Made by a program: the position numbers and the translations under genes. Below the pieces are notes generated by a model that saw nothing but the letters and a program-made list of their open reading frames with translations, was not told where the DNA came from and ran no database searches. A stretch of DNA of 64,000 bases from Morinoia aosen (taxonomy: Eukaryota; Arthropoda; Malacostraca; Amphipoda; Talitridae). Position 1 is the first letter of the stretch. Each line of letters begins with the position of its first letter. This document shows positions 45,640 through 58,052 of this stretch, piece by piece. The stretch is taken from NCBI GenBank assembly GCA_030386875.1, contig CM059562.1, forward strand, positions 72,476,201 through 72,540,200, given 5' to 3'.

Positions 45640-46140
45640 TACCCTCAGCAAAAGTGTCGTGTTCCAAAAATAGGAAGAAGGAAAGCACCATTTATTATAG
45701 AGATAAGAGAAAGGGGATCTGAGAAGACGCGTTTCCAGCCGAGACCTTATGCGCATAGAAAACAGTGAGTTAAGGAAAAAGTTTATGAGACAAGATAAAT
45801 GTAAATGAGACAAGATAAAGACAAGATAAATGTAAATGAGACAAGATAAAGACAAGATAAATGTAAATGAGACAAGATATGAGACAATATAAATGTAAAA
45901 CAGTGAGTTAAGGAAAAAGTTTATGAGACAAGATAAATGTAAATGAGGTAGGTGAGCTGTACTGAAAACAGATTTGCAGTGAACAGACTACTAAATAATA
46001 GAAAAAAGAAAAACATATTCCATACCAACAAAAGGAATGCCAACCCAATTTTCCGGTCGGGACCTCACGTCCGACCCCTAAGAGCGTTAGTTCCTATTGA
46101 TACAATAGTTGTATCCCATTGAGAGGCATAACTGCATGGC
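45640..46140 (-). repeat. SINE-A family, copy 6 (inverted, interrupted)
   Basis: On the minus strand it reads GGGATACAACTATTGTATC near 46115, GTGAGGTCCCGACC at about 46060, TCTTGTCTCATAAACTTTTT and CTATGCGCATAAGGTC at about 45750. The middle has expanded into a short tandem array (45785-45945). Confidence 0.65.
45785..45945 (+). repeat. Small tandem array inside SINE-A copy 6
   Basis: GAGACAAGATAAATGTAAAT is repeated with GAGACAAGATAAA, and a 40-bp block (AACAGTGAGTTAAGGAAAAA..) is duplicated at about 45760 and 45900. It arose from the SINE's own sequence. Confidence 0.7.
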
Positions 46141-47309
46141 ATAAGCTATCAATATTATACTAAAGGAAAAAAATTCTGTATGAAATGCTCGTCGATTGCG
46201 TTATTTCTTCAATTTTTACTAAAGTTCGCAAATAACATTTTGAAAAGGCCTTAAACATTAATTTTAAATGTCTCACTGGACGTGAACTTTGATAGAAGAG
46301 AAAAAATGTCGTGTCTAGTTTGCATTTTAGATGAGGATTGACTGAGACTAAATCTAATTAATGATAATTCGAATGGGGGAGAGCTTAAGACGCTGGTCGC
46401 GATGTGAGCCGCCGGTGTACACGGAGGGGAATTTTCATAATGCTGCTGACCGACCAGTAATCACATGTTCAATTTTCATAAATGCCTAATCGTACCTAAA
46501 TGAAGGCAAAATCAAGTTAATGTTGAATATTTACAATATTGCTGATGACAATTAATTCTTGAATTTAAGTTGAATATTGAACTCCAAGTTCTTTACATCG
46601 CGGTCAACGTCTTCAACACCAACACGAGACAGTTTACACGACATGTGGATCTGCCGTAAAAAAGTTCTGTCGAAGCATTTTAAATTGAGGGGATTTTATT
46701 TTGACTGCACAAAATACCCAATAAAATGAGCAGTTGCTACTATTTTTGATTATATAGGAAGATGTTTTAAAATTGAAGTCACGAAAATGAAATTTGAATT
46801 TTTTCCAATTTTGACTATAACTTGAGCGCACCCGAACGCACCTGACCCCGTTGCCATAGTACACCTGAAGTGCAGGTTAGTTCCTCGTCTCTTGACCATG
46901 AGTTCCTAGTTGTTAAAAATTGAATTTCACCATATCCCATTGTGCGAAATTCAAACAGACGCATTTCTTGCCTCCGATTCCAATGAATACTTTGTATGTG
47001 TTTTTAACAAACTACTGATGACTTGGATGCTGCCTAAACTCACTGCTATTTTGTTTATTTATTGAGTGAATTGTGCACACCTTTATTCATAAGGCAATGA
47101 TTGTGCGGCTTATATTTTATTTGTTCAATCAACCGTTTGTTTATTTAAATATGAACTATTATAGCTCGGTATTAATGAACTATGTTACGAGCTTTACGGT
47201 CATATATGAAGTAATAGAGGACTTGAACATGTAGCTTTTTCCCAATTCCAACGATCTCGACTACGACTCACAATTTTACCTCTGTGTTGATCGTGCTGTA
47301 AGTAATATT
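46141..47309. other. AT-rich stretch, no gene recognised
   Basis: No ORF, array or RNA gene supported. Confidence 0.35.
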
Positions 47310-47399
47310 CTATGTACAGGGTGCAGCAGTCAATTCTGCATTTTAGGCTTCCACAGCTTTCTCAAAAATGCAGGATTGACTGCTGCACCCTGTACATAG
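47310..47399. mobile_element. Hairpin MITE with CAGGGTG ends and TA flanks
   Basis: Arms of about 35 nt (CTATGTACAGGGTGCAGCAG, TCAAT(T/C)CTGCATTTT) with one mismatch and a 20-nt loop. CAGGGTG ends next to TA on each side suggest a Tc1/mariner-type element. The shape also resembles a microRNA precursor, which would need expression data. Confidence 0.6.
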
Positions 47400-47939
47400 A
47401 TGTTGGGAGCACAGTTAAGACCGCTGGAAGAAAACGCTGGAGTGGAGAGTTGAAGTTTTAAATCTGATCAAAATCAGGACATGGCGTTGAAATTTTGAAG
47501 GCAAAGACATGCGCTAGAATACGGAGTAACAATCATGCAAAGGGCTACGGAATTTAGAGTCTGCAATGCAGGAGTTAAAGTCGGGAACTAGAGTCTGCAA
47601 ATCAATCAACAGTAAATAAGATTCTAGATTCTTGAAGAGAAATTCAAAGAGAAAGGGAGTTATTTCGAGATTAGTGGTATTGGAGCTGATAAGTTAACGC
47701 GACAGGTATAAATCACATTGCTTTCATTCATTGTCAAATCTAATCGCTGAGTATCAAAGCTCATCAACAATCCCAGACGAGTTGGAATAACCTCATAAAC
47801 GTTTTTATAGTTTCAGGATCGTTTGCATCAATATTTATAAACCATATTCTGATTGCTGTGAACTCAGTATCAATATTGTAAAGCCTATCCATGTCATACC
47901 CTGATTTTAGCAACAGTTGCCTGCATCAAAAGCTACAAG

Positions 47940-48227
47940 CTATGTTTTTAAGTCAAATTCTGTTTGTGATCCGGCAGTTATACATAGCGTTGCGATTGGG
48001 CACTGATCAAAGGGTTCCTGAATCGATTCAGCAGAATGTGCTTCAATCATTCCGCACATGTTTTGAATGGAGCGATTTTGCATTCGTGGCGATGGCAGAG
48101 CTCTCAAAATGCCTTCAGTTAGGGCAAAATAGACTGCACGCTGAGCCGTTCTCTGCAAGACCTGATGGAGCTCGTAAAAATGCGTGTGTAATAAAGCTAC
48201 ACTGCGCTTCATGTCAATGGCTTCCAT
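47940..48227 (-). CDS. Unrecognised 95-codon ORF
   Basis: Minus frame with helical, coding-like composition (VALLHTHFYELHQVLQRTAQ, FALTEGILRALPSP). A plus frame (47891-48298) overlaps it. No family recognised. Either could be chance. Confidence 0.12.
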   Translation of the reverse strand: MEAIDMKRSVALLHTHFYELHQVLQRTAQRAVYFALTEGILRALPSPRMQNRSIQNMCGMIEAHSAESIQEPFDQCPIATLCITAGSQTEFDLKT

Positions 48228-48832
48228 TATGCTGTGATTGCAGTTCGGATTCTGCTTATCTTTCTACTTTACTGAAATGGTTCCGTGGATGCTATTGAGA
48301 TCGAGCGAAACTTGATTGAAGGAACCGAGGGCACTGACAAGACGTAATCAATTGCACTCCAGAAAAGTTTTTTCTTGCAATGGTTGCTGGGATCTGCCAG
48401 GATTAATATTGTGGCCCTAAAATAAATACATGATAACATGAACAAAATTACAGGAAAATATTGACGTCGGACGCTAAGTATGCAGGGTTTCCTATTGCGG
48501 ATAGAAGGCAACCGTTGACATTAGGTGAGTTATAGGCTTCGCTACTGAAGAGCTAGTAGCCTCTTTTCTAACACTGCTACTAATACTATAATGGAAGTAG
48601 CCATTTTGAGAATTCATTTTAGTCCCATACAACTTGAGAGCAGATGAAATCGAAGTTTTTGACGGGAGAATGACAATTTGTGGGGTTTCCCCATCCCTTC
48701 TTCTGACTTAGTCACTAATTTCTATCTCTGTTGTTGCTACGGACACATTTATCCATCGCATTAACGCGTAGAATTGAACATGAGTGCTCGTCTGGGCATA
48801 AACACTGTCTGCAGTATCTGGAATGCAAGAAC

Positions 48833-48859
48833 AGCGCCTTTAACTACGTTAAAGGCGCT
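48833..48859. repeat. Perfect 12-bp inverted repeat
   Basis: AGCGCCTTTAAC-TAC-GTTAAAGGCGCT, GC-rich in AT-rich surroundings. A short stem-loop or a dimeric protein site. No partner found in the window. Confidence 0.5.
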
Positions 48860-49139
48860 CGAGCTTCAAGGTCTTTGAAATGAATACTGACGGTCATGAA
48901 GATGGTCAGTGAAGGGTGAACGTGATCAGTGCCTCCTAGATCTCCAAACTCAATCCTCAACTTGGAAAAATAGCAATGACGTCACGCTACTGGTCATATC
49001 AATGGCGCCAGTTTTGAAGGAATGAAATAAAATAATCGAATATCTCCATATATTTGCATCAAAACTTCTGTGATGTTGTTTGTGTTCAAAAATTATGCGT
49101 GCCGTGTGTAATTACATGAAGTATCCTCATATGTAATTA

Positions 49140-49370
49140 TCAGACCTCTTTATAAATGAAATAGTAAGGATAGTCATTTTTAAGATTGACATTATTACTT
49201 AGCGAGTTTAATATGTCAGAACTAAAAATATACGAAAGATGAACGTTTCGACCACATGGGTCATCATCATCGTCTAAGGTATTTTCATAGAGATAAAAAA
49301 TATACATATGTAGGGTTAACATTTTGATTGCTAACAGGAAATTTGCAAGGGAAGGAAGATTGAGCATAAT
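49140..49370 (-). repeat. Possible 3' end of a Penelope-like element
   Basis: On the minus strand GATGATGATGACCCATGTGG continues as TCGAAACGTTC. A (GAT)n-GACC..GGTC-GAAACG string is commonly seen near Penelope-like element ends. The GACC/GGTC pairing followed by GAAAC also recalls part of a hammerhead core, but I could not place the remaining stems. No RT is present. Confidence 0.3.
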
Positions 49371-51064
49371 TTAAAACCGGTTTGTCTTTCATGATAAAAA
49401 AGAGATTCTAAAATTCTAAGATCAGTTTGACTAGAAGAGGTTGCACTTTACTGGAAATCGTCTAAACGAACAGGCAAGTCGCACTTTTCTACATGGGCAG
49501 GCACAGAGGATTGCCGTGCCCATGGAGGATTAAATTGACGTTAGTCAGATCTCTTTATTCTGTACTTTAGATATATATGCGTATTAAAGACAGGAATCGC
49601 AGTTGTTGTCATACAGAGCTTCAGAGATCAAGGCTGTTGCTGCGGGAAATTGTTTTACCCGAAATTACTCTAGAAACGAAACATTTGTGACACACGTGCA
49701 CGCAAATACAGAAAAAGTCTCTAGTGGGAATAAATTATCTCTTTATTGAATGAGAAAACTAAATTTCTACACCTTGAGGATAGCGTAAACAAAGCTTGAA
49801 TTTACAAAGAATTTAAATTTACAAGAATTTAATTTAATTTAATTTAAATTTATAAAGCTTGAATTTACAAAGAATTTAAATTTTAAGCTCCGCTTAGAAT
49901 TCTCACAGGAGTCGTCAGTTCTCATACTCACTTCTGTATGGAATCGGAGCATCAAATCAACCTCGAAATGTTATGTCTAGCTAAAAAATTAGGGCAAGTT
50001 TTCGTTATCATGAATATTTGTTCAGGATTCCCGAGGATTGGGATAGAAATTTTATATCAGACATATGAAAATTAGATTTTAAGGAAAGCTTTCGTACGTA
50101 TTGAATTATAACCAAGGGTGTTTTTAAGCGTTTGATCGCACATACCAGTAATTCCAGCGAATTTGTTTCTATCGTCATTCGTGCAAATTAAATGCGTATG
50201 TTAGAACTGGCTCGACCTGGAATCCTTCAGCTCATAAATCCTGGGTAGCCATTTCTAAACCAGCTCTAAACTACGGACGAATCGCCGACTAAGCGTAGCT
50301 CTTTCGAAGGTGAGTGAATGCATTTCATTTTTGTTGGCACATCAACGCTAAATGATCGTCGACCAAAATTTCTTTGCAATGCCAGCAGTAAATTAACGCC
50401 TGAAGAGCTGAAATCTTGCCGCCCGAGCAGCGCCGGACGTACGGAAGCTGCGAACTGGAGCGCTATAACTGGCGAGAAATTGACGTCGTTAGTCCAGGAA
50501 ACGTTGAGAAGTCCTCCGGTGAAAAATTACAGAATAATACAATATTTGCTCGCTATATTTTCATCTGCTGTATGCTAGTTCATGATGAGGAACTTTGCGT
50601 GCGAGACATTGATGGTGAAATGAGGTGAAATGATGTTAATGTGATGTGAAATGTCGTTAATGATGGTGAAATTAGGTTTCTTTGTAAATAGTTCTTGACA
50701 GTCTTATTCCAGGGCTAAATTCTCTTACAGCATTATATTAAGTTTGTTTATTTCCTAACTTCTAACTTATTTTCAATGAAGTTATCTATTCACTTTACTT
50801 TTCCATCTTAAACTAGAACCGGTGCGCAATTGAAGTAGTACTATGTGGCTTTTGTGACGCATCTTCATTATGACATATATTGTAGAATTTATTCCTGAAT
50901 AACCTCATCCTCATTATACTCAGCCGCATTGAGTGGTGTTGGATGGTGTGATTGTTCGCGTCTCAATCGCTTCTCGGCTTTTCATGACTGCTATTCAGAA
51001 AAAAGATAAGGCTAAGGACTGTAAAGTTCACATTTAGATTGAGCCGAAGGTAAAATATTCAACT
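49371..51064. other. AT-rich stretch with a donor-like site
   Basis: Contains a small GAATTTACAAAG repeat (49790-49880). AAG|GTGAGTG at about 50308 is a good donor sequence on the plus strand, but no matching exon was recognised. ORFs at 50318-50628 have no domain. Confidence 0.3.
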
Positions 51065-51430
51065 GAACACTGAGATATAAACTTTAAATTCAGGCTACAC
51101 CCATGTTGGTGAAATTCATGTCATCAGATTGAATGCAGGTGAATTCGAAAAATAACAAATTCAGGCTTCAACGTGTGCAGCTGAAATTCAGATTAAATTG
51201 CAAGAGGCCTCCATGTACAGATTGAATGTAGGCGAATTGGGAAAATAAAAATATTAAATTTAGGCTTCAACGCGTGTAGCTGAAATTCAGGTCAGATTGA
51301 GACCACACCAAATAGATTGAATGGAGGCGATTTAAAAAAAAAATTAAATTCAGGCTACAACGCGTGAAATTCAGGCCAAATTGAGGCCTCTACACACAGA
51401 TTGAATGCAGGCGAATTGGAAAAAGAAATT
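51065..51430 (+). repeat. Degenerate tandem repeat, units of about 90 bp
   Basis: Four diverged units built on CAGATTGAATGCAGGCGAATTG, AAATTCAGGCT(A/T)CAACGCGTG and GAAATTCAGG(C/T)CA. Confidence 0.7.
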
Positions 51431-54274
51431 TCGTTCAGAGCTCGCACCCGAAGTCGACATGGCGCTGTAATGGCAAGCCTAAGTGAATAATATGCCCTAG
51501 AAAGTCACGCATCTTGTTGCGACTCACGCAGCGAATTAGAGAGAGTGCCACACAAGCATGATTGACACCAGTCACGCTCCAGCTACATCTCTTTGGCTGA
51601 TCCGCAGCTTACACACCTCGAAATGTTCAACAGAATAGAGTTGAGAGGTTCGTTTTGGCTCAAATTAGAGCTCGAAAGCGACATTAAGAGCTCGCAACTG
51701 CATACATGAATCTAAGTATGTACGTCCAAGATGCCTAGGATCTAATGACGCCGTTTGGTTGAGCTTCTTGGTTTTATTTTGCAGTTGCGTTGGATATTCT
51801 GTGAAAGATTGCGCAGGAATTTTTCGTTGTAAAAATGTAGCTTTATGTTTTTTCGGGATGTATTTTATATAGATGGCATTACTTAGGTACTGAGAGCTCC
51901 AAATTGTGAAGTTTATATTCTAGTTCATTAGACGGTTCTGGTACCAGAAATTATTGTTCATTAGGATTAGTTAAAAATCGAAATATGATACTCATAGCTG
52001 CCATTGTCGTTTTTCGTGGCATTTGTTTCTCATTTATCTTGAAAACTTAAACGTCTTAACACGTGTTCTGAACGCCTTGTACGTATCTCACTATGGGTAG
52101 CTTGCGCAGACTGGAAAGAAAATCAGGTCATCCAGACGCAGAACTATGGAGCATGGGGAATGATTTCCCAGATAAACACTGGCGTGGCAAATTATGCAGT
52201 TTTCGATTAAGGTACAACCGATCTAGCAATGGCGAACGAAGTCGGTCAAAAAATGCTGTCGTTAGCCATCCTTAAATAGCGCCGAGAACGTGGTAAATGA
52301 GGCGTTAAGTTGAGAACCGTCTGTTCAAGAATATTTGGACCAATTGACAGATGATGTAAAAAATAAAAGACTAATTTTAAACAAATCGAGGAAAAGGCTT
52401 CTAGTCGTACGCAATGATAAAGTTATACGCAATGTTATAAAGTTTTTTTCTGAAAACTACAGCGTAGCATATATATTGATACTAATTTTACGCACTTGTA
52501 CCTACAGCGTACACCCCTCGTCATTTGTCTTCTATAATTAACATTATGGTTCAAATGTGGTAGGGAAGCTAAGAAAGAGAAGGTTTCAGCATTTTTTTAT
52601 CTCTTCAGGAATTAAAATTTCCTGAACGTCGCCTGGGAGCGAGTCAAACATCTGAAAATTAGGTCACAACTAGTGCGGAAAGATTTTGGCTGTTTGTCAT
52701 TTTCTTAACAAGTTATAGAGTGTGTTATCGTAGAAAGGGTTATAACATTTTAGTTCAGGTTCATAGACGTCGTGCTGAAGTTAGAAAAATTAAACGTGTA
52801 AATAATTTAAAAATTCGTGTACTCATCCTAGTATTCATCTTTTTCTCAGGATTTCTATGATACGGAATACACCAAACGCGATATTTCGTAGCGTTATCAT
52901 CCCTGTTGTAAATTTATCGTCAATGCTATCAGTGTGAGGACGCGCGTAACATTCATGTTACTCACCACCAACAACATAACTAACACATTTTATTTATATG
53001 TCAATTATAATCATGCTCAACATTTTCGTTATATTCCAGATATAATAAATGCAAAACGTTCGTTCAATTCCTCAGTTTTAAGGCATATTCATCCCCAATA
53101 TTGATCAAGAATATTGCAATTCATTTTATAAATATTTTGCAGCAGAGTAACTAACACTGTGTCAGAAAGCGTAATGGATAAGTCGCTGATCTAATAGCCA
53201 CTAAAATTGGAGATTCATGGTAATCTTTCCATGAAAAAGCAGAATTTCAAAATTGTTTCTAGTTCAGTTTCGTAACGGCATGCATTAAAATCACTAACAC
53301 GGTACTTTACGGTTTGAGATACACATTCGAATTAGTTGGAGTTTTTTCATCGAATGATTTAGAAGTTGGAGCGTAATAATTGGTAAAAGACTACTTTTAT
53401 GAAGCATAACCCGATACTAATTGATTCGTAACATACTATGTTGGCACACGCGAATTTGAAATGTTGTTCGTTGCATTAAATATTCGTTGCAAAAGGTGTT
53501 CAACTTATCATGTTGAAGTGCACGCGTAGATTGCGACAAACGATTATTTCTAAGTGTTAAATACGAGCATATCGATCGCAACCCGCGTGTAGATATCCGC
53601 ACTTTGGCCTCGCAGACTTCCTAATTTGTTTTTTAGACTAATCTCTAAGCAGGTCAGTGAGCATACTCACAGAATATACCTCAGCTATATGACTCAACAG
53701 TCAATATGCGTGGGAACTTTGGTGATACAGAAGTATAAGTATTTAGTTTCTCAGGAGCTCGAGTTCTTCCAATTCTCACGTGGCTGTAAAAAAGCATGGA
53801 TGACTTCGGTATATCATATATGTATACGTCTCTAGCTTGAACGCACACGTGTTTCAACATTGAAAAGAAACGCATAAAAAAGTTCCCACATGTGTAAGTG
53901 GTCCTATTTAGATTCGCAGATTCTCATTGAAGATGCTGGGTGTAAAATCATTTTCTAAGGGATGAGTACAAGGAGCTTGACAGAACCTTTGCTCTGAATA
54001 ATTACATTAATAGTAATAATAACATAACTAATTACGTCGAACGCTGTAGTGTGTGCATAGTTTATTTAGAATGTTGCCTGTAAAAAATTTAACTTTAAAG
54101 AAGGTGGCTCAGGTACGACCATTCAGTGGCTGATACAGGCTTTTCTGTCGTGGTGAAGTAGATGATGACGAGGGCGATTTTGACACCGAAGAGTTTCCCT
54201 CGTTAAAAAACTTCTGGTAAAACTCGATTACGCAGATCAAGTTTCTGACATATCCGGAGAGTAGCGCGTGTGCG
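51431..54274. other. Long stretch without supported gene
   Basis: A 60-codon ORF at 52093-52275 (MGSLRRLERKSGHPDAELWS) has moderate composition but no family or splice support. The rest is AT-rich. Confidence 0.3.
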
Positions 54275-54335
54275 GTGTGTGTGTGTGTGTGGGAGTGTGC
54301 ATTTGTGTATATGCGCGCGAGTGTATTCGAGTGTG
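54275..54335 (+). repeat. GT-rich microsatellite
   Basis: (GT)n core with interruptions, followed by GCGCGCGAGTG. Confidence 0.75.
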
Positions 54336-56012
54336 TTCTAATTAACTCATGATGGAACCAGAAACTTCGTTCGACACGTTGTAATTAAGGGGCATGATTC
54401 ATAACAATTGTTCATCGTCCTGCAGTTTCCAGTCACACACATTGAAGATAATTGGCAGACTGAGGAGGCGAGAGCTGATTGTAGTATCGATGATCTATTA
54501 TACTACCTCTGCTGCCTGGCTAACGGATAACATTGAGTTGTCTATTAAAGGCAGTTTGTAATTATCATAGCGTTGACGGTCAAATGTAAAGCATAAATGA
54601 GAAGCAGTTCAATCATTAAAGTATTGACTGCCAACAGTAGGACTTGAGTTAAACGTGATTCATTATCTGGTAAATTGAATTAGTTAGTAGTCAGGAAATA
54701 CTTCGATATGATGTTCTGATATTATAATTATTCAGAATTATGCAACTCTCATTTATTTGTTCTCATGTTGATATTGCTTTAGTGTAATTTGTATCATTAT
54801 TAGCACGATAAAGCAATACTTTGATTTTAAAATTTTCCTTGATGTTATCGTGGAATTTCCTCAAAGATTCATAGCGGAGCTTTTCTACGTTAGTGAACGT
54901 CAGCGCCTTCTGATGAGTAACATTCAGCCTTTTTTATAATGAAAAAATTTACATTATAAACAATCTTTATGAATGCGGTCGTAAGGAAAGGCTTATCACA
55001 TTCAATAAAAGAACAATGATCAAATGATCACATCATATCACACTGAATTTAGTACTCTCTATTCATTTTGTGTACTTTCATTTACTTGTTCAGTGTGCGC
55101 AATATAAAAATGATAAAAAATTATCAAAGGTTTTATTTCAATAACTGCACCCTGGGGACAAAGCGGGGTCATGTTTAGTGTACTTGAATGTTCAATTTTT
55201 TTTCCAGTTCAGTTGTTGTAAATGTTTGTTCAATTCAGTGACTGCAATGGTGTTGGCAGCACACACACTCCTGCTAATGCACTGAGCCCGAGAGCTACTT
55301 GTGATCAGATGCGTGCATGTGAAGGATAAATCGGTAGCCTTTATCATCATATATTACAATTTATTCATATCAGAATTAAATATCAAGTACTAAAGCAAAC
55401 ATATTGAATCGCTTTCATCCACTTAAATTAATTACTGTTCAGACGAGAAAACACTTTATCAAACGAATGTACTCTGTTGAAAAATATCTTTTTTTATGTA
55501 TCAGTTAAAGTATTGTTTGTGAAATTTTAATTGCATGTATCACTCTGAAAGGAGAGTCACACCCTGAGACAGCTCATCATTTTCGAACGTTGGAAATAAT
55601 CTTTTTATCTTACGTACAACCATTCGCTTTTTTACTTGAGTCTTAACATTATTGCCAGGATACTACGGAGAGGAGCTGGGACAGAGTTTAGGTCTCAAGA
55701 AATTTTCTCCGATACTTCTCGAAATTTTCTCGAAGCAAAAGACATATAAAAGAAACACCGAGCAGAAATTGGATCTGTGGAATGATTTTTTTTTGTCAAG
55801 AGGAATTGCTAACTTCTACATAACTTTCTACACGTTCATACAATATGTTAACTACGAAGCTTAGTACTAAGACCTTAGGTACTTTCGCAAGTATCTTATG
55901 AATTACGCTAAAACCTCTGTCTGGAAGGAACGTAAGCTACCTCTTGTTCTTTCTATAATGCAAACGTAAAACAATTTAAATTAATCATAAGTATTTTTTT
56001 AGATTAATTGAT
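54336..56012. other. AT-rich stretch, no recognised gene
   Basis: Nothing supported. Short ORFs (for example 55652-55864) are AT-driven. Confidence 0.35.
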
Positions 56013-56345
56013 TTTATTCAGTGTACTCAATTTGAAACACAATAAACATACTCGTAATTTACTCAAGGTTAGTCTTTGACTTTCATGAAGTATTCAAATC
56101 AAAATGGGTACCGAGTTTTCTTTGTCAAATTATATTGAAATTCTTACGATGCGACTCCTAATGTGATATGGTGAGTTACTTTAGCGTTTTTGAGCTAATT
56201 AATTTAGGTTTCCAGGAACAACAACGATCATACGCGTACATTCATTTAAGTTTCGTAAAAAAAACATACACTTTATCAAACAGTTCTTTTTTGGAAACGG
56301 AACTAACATAAATTGTACGTTTTACAGCACACAAAACTGTACAAG
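56013..56345 (-). other. 3' UTR of the coiled-coil gene
   Basis: Downstream of the stop on the minus strand, the first AATAAA is at 56018-56013, giving a UTR of about 330 nt. Confidence 0.4.
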
Positions 56346-58007
56346 TTACACCAAATCAGCACTCTGGTAACGAGGATCAAAAGGAACTTCGTCCGACACG
56401 AGTCTGTTGTGGGTCGTGTGATGAGTATCGCGTGGAAGTGAGCCGGCATTGTAGGTCGGGGTGTACTTCTCGTATTCGTGAGGGTGGTATTGCTGGTTCC
56501 CAGGGTGGATCTCCTGGTTCAGCCTGTGTTCGATGTATGGGTGGCTCTGCTCATATCCCCTTGACTCGTAAGCTTCCTGATGCCACTGTTGGTCATTTTC
56601 GTAGGGCACAGAACTTGGCGGTTTGTTGTAGTCGTGGCGGCGACTGTGGCTTATGGTTGATGGCCGGTAAGCATCTTGTCCTTTGGGCTGCTGCTGCTGA
56701 GGTTTGTAGCTCCCTCGCACATCGGGTGGAACAGAGGGTCCTTGGTTGTGGGTCCCATTGCGGTATCCTCTTTGAAAGTTCCCGACTGAAACGGGAGGGA
56801 GAGTTGTGAACGTATGAGTCTCGTGCTCAATGTTTTTCTTTTTATTCGGTTTATTTGGGACTGTCGGTCCTGCGTGTCTACGCTCTGACTGGCGTATTGA
56901 ATGTTCAATGACTGCCTGCGTTGTGACGTGGTGCTTGCTGCGTGCGCCCGTTGGGTTGTTCTCCAAGATCATGTGCTTCACACTGACTGCTGGCGTCTGT
57001 AAGACATCATCTGTTTCGCTCCAGCCCTTAGAATTTGGAGCTTGCGCTACTCGAGGTTCTGGCTTGTAACTCGCTCCGTCACGGTGAACGTTTGCGTCCG
57101 AATTCGTAGCTGCTTGTGTGTCTCCCAACCGCAGAGCCTGTACTATTCGCTTAGAGTCAGGGGATAAACTGCCTCCAGATTCTGCTCGGTACCTTTCGTA
57201 TCCCGCGCGTTTTTTCTGCTCCAGCAGGAGCTGTTCTTTGCGCTCTTGCTCCTGTCTCCGCTTCAGTTCCAGGTAAAGTTGTTTATGCTTAATCTTGCGC
57301 TCTTCTTCCCTGCGCTCTGCTTCCCGGCGCTCTGCTTCCTTGTGCTCTTCTTCACGCCTTTTCGAAGATGCGTCCGACTCTGAATCGCTCTTTGACGGTT
57401 GATTGTTTTTGTTTGAACGTTTTTCTTTTTGAAGTCCCAGAGACGAATTTGACTCTGACCTGGATTCTAAGTCGAAGTCATTCGCTGCGTGCAACATGTC
57501 GACGCTTTTGAAGCGTTTACTTAAAGTGTCGATGGGCTCACGTCCGCGAGCATCGTCGTCAGACTGAACATCTTCAACGTGTTTACTTCCCTTCTTCGTC
57601 GAGGAAGATTTGCTTTTGTTTGATCTTGTCGACGTGCGCACATTTTTTGTTTTCTTCTTTCGGTTGGTTCCTCCATAGCTTCTGTTGCTTTTATTTTTCA
57701 CTTGCTGTCGTTTTTCCCTCCACTCTTGACTTTGAATGCTGTCAATGGACAAACGGCGTTGTCCCTTGTCCTTTTGGATGACTGCTTGACCTGTCCGACG
57801 GCTCACCGAGTCATCGGAATCGCTTTCTTTCGGCGCAGGCTGACGTTTTGAAGTGCGGGCGACTGGTGTTGGGATTTCTGGCTTCTCACTTCCCACGCTG
57901 TCCTTCCTTGACTCTTCCTCGGAATCGCTCTCATATCCGTACTTCGACTTCTGTTTTTTACGATTTTTTGCAAGTTTTTTCAAGATGATGTCCACCGTGC
58001 TGATCAT
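56346..58007 (-). CDS. Charged, disordered protein with central coiled coil (553 aa)
   Basis: Uninterrupted frame from ATG at 58007 to TAA at 56346. An in-frame stop lies eight codons upstream and a splice acceptor ends at 58051, so this ATG is the likely start, with the leader spliced. Residues 1-20 are hydrophobic then basic (STVDIILKKLAKNRKKQK). 25-215 is Ser/Asp/Glu/Lys-rich with many phosphosite-like SDSE blocks and basic runs. 216-268 is a highly charged coiled coil (EEEHKEAERREAERREEERK). 400-553 is rich in Tyr, His, Pro and Gln, and the chain ends SADLV, which could act as a PDZ ligand (inference). No catalytic domain. Composition suggests a nuclear or cytoskeletal scaffold, or the cytoplasmic tail of a larger membrane protein. 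Family unknown. Antisense frames are shadows. Confidence 0.75.
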   Translation of the reverse strand: MISTVDIILKKLAKNRKKQKSKYGYESDSEEESRKDSVGSEKPEIPTPVARTSKRQPAPKESDSDDSVSRRTGQAVIQKDKGQRRLSIDSIQSQEWREKRQQVKNKSNRSYGGTNRKKKTKNVRTSTRSNKSKSSSTKKGSKHVEDVQSDDDARGREPIDTLSKRFKSVDMLHAANDFDLESRSESNSSLGLQKEKRSNKNNQPSKSDSESDASSKRREEEHKEAERREAERREEERKIKHKQLYLELKRRQEQERKEQLLLEQKKRAGYERYRAESGGSLSPDSKRIVQALRLGDTQAATNSDANVHRDGASYKPEPRVAQAPNSKGWSETDDVLQTPAVSVKHMILENNPTGARSKHHVTTQAVIEHSIRQSERRHAGPTVPNKPNKKKNIEHETHTFTTLPPVSVGNFQRGYRNGTHNQGPSVPPDVRGSYKPQQQQPKGQDAYRPSTISHSRRHDYNKPPSSVPYENDQQWHQEAYESRGYEQSHPYIEHRLNQEIHPGNQQYHPHEYEKYTPTYNAGSLPRDTHHTTHNRLVSDEVPFDPRYQSADLV

Positions 58008-58052
58008 CTTCAGCGGTGAAGTTGGCCTCTACCTCCCGTCAAGTGCAATCCT
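58008..58052 (-). promoter_or_regulatory. Leader-exon acceptor and 5' UTR of the coiled-coil gene
   Basis: On the minus strand CTTTTCTCTTTGCAG ends at 58051, followed by a 43-nt untranslated stretch with an in-frame TAG before the ATG. This implies at least one upstream non-coding exon, not located. A donor-like GTGAGTGAG near 61308 on the minus strand is a candidate. Confidence 0.45.

Noticed and set aside
50300-50320. First-exon donor AAG|GTGAGTG
   Set aside because: A good donor string alone occurs by chance; no upstream exon or downstream acceptor could be tied to it.
56432-57069. Plus-strand ORFs of 125 and 79 codons
   Set aside because: Antisense to the 553-codon frame, with no domain or splice support.
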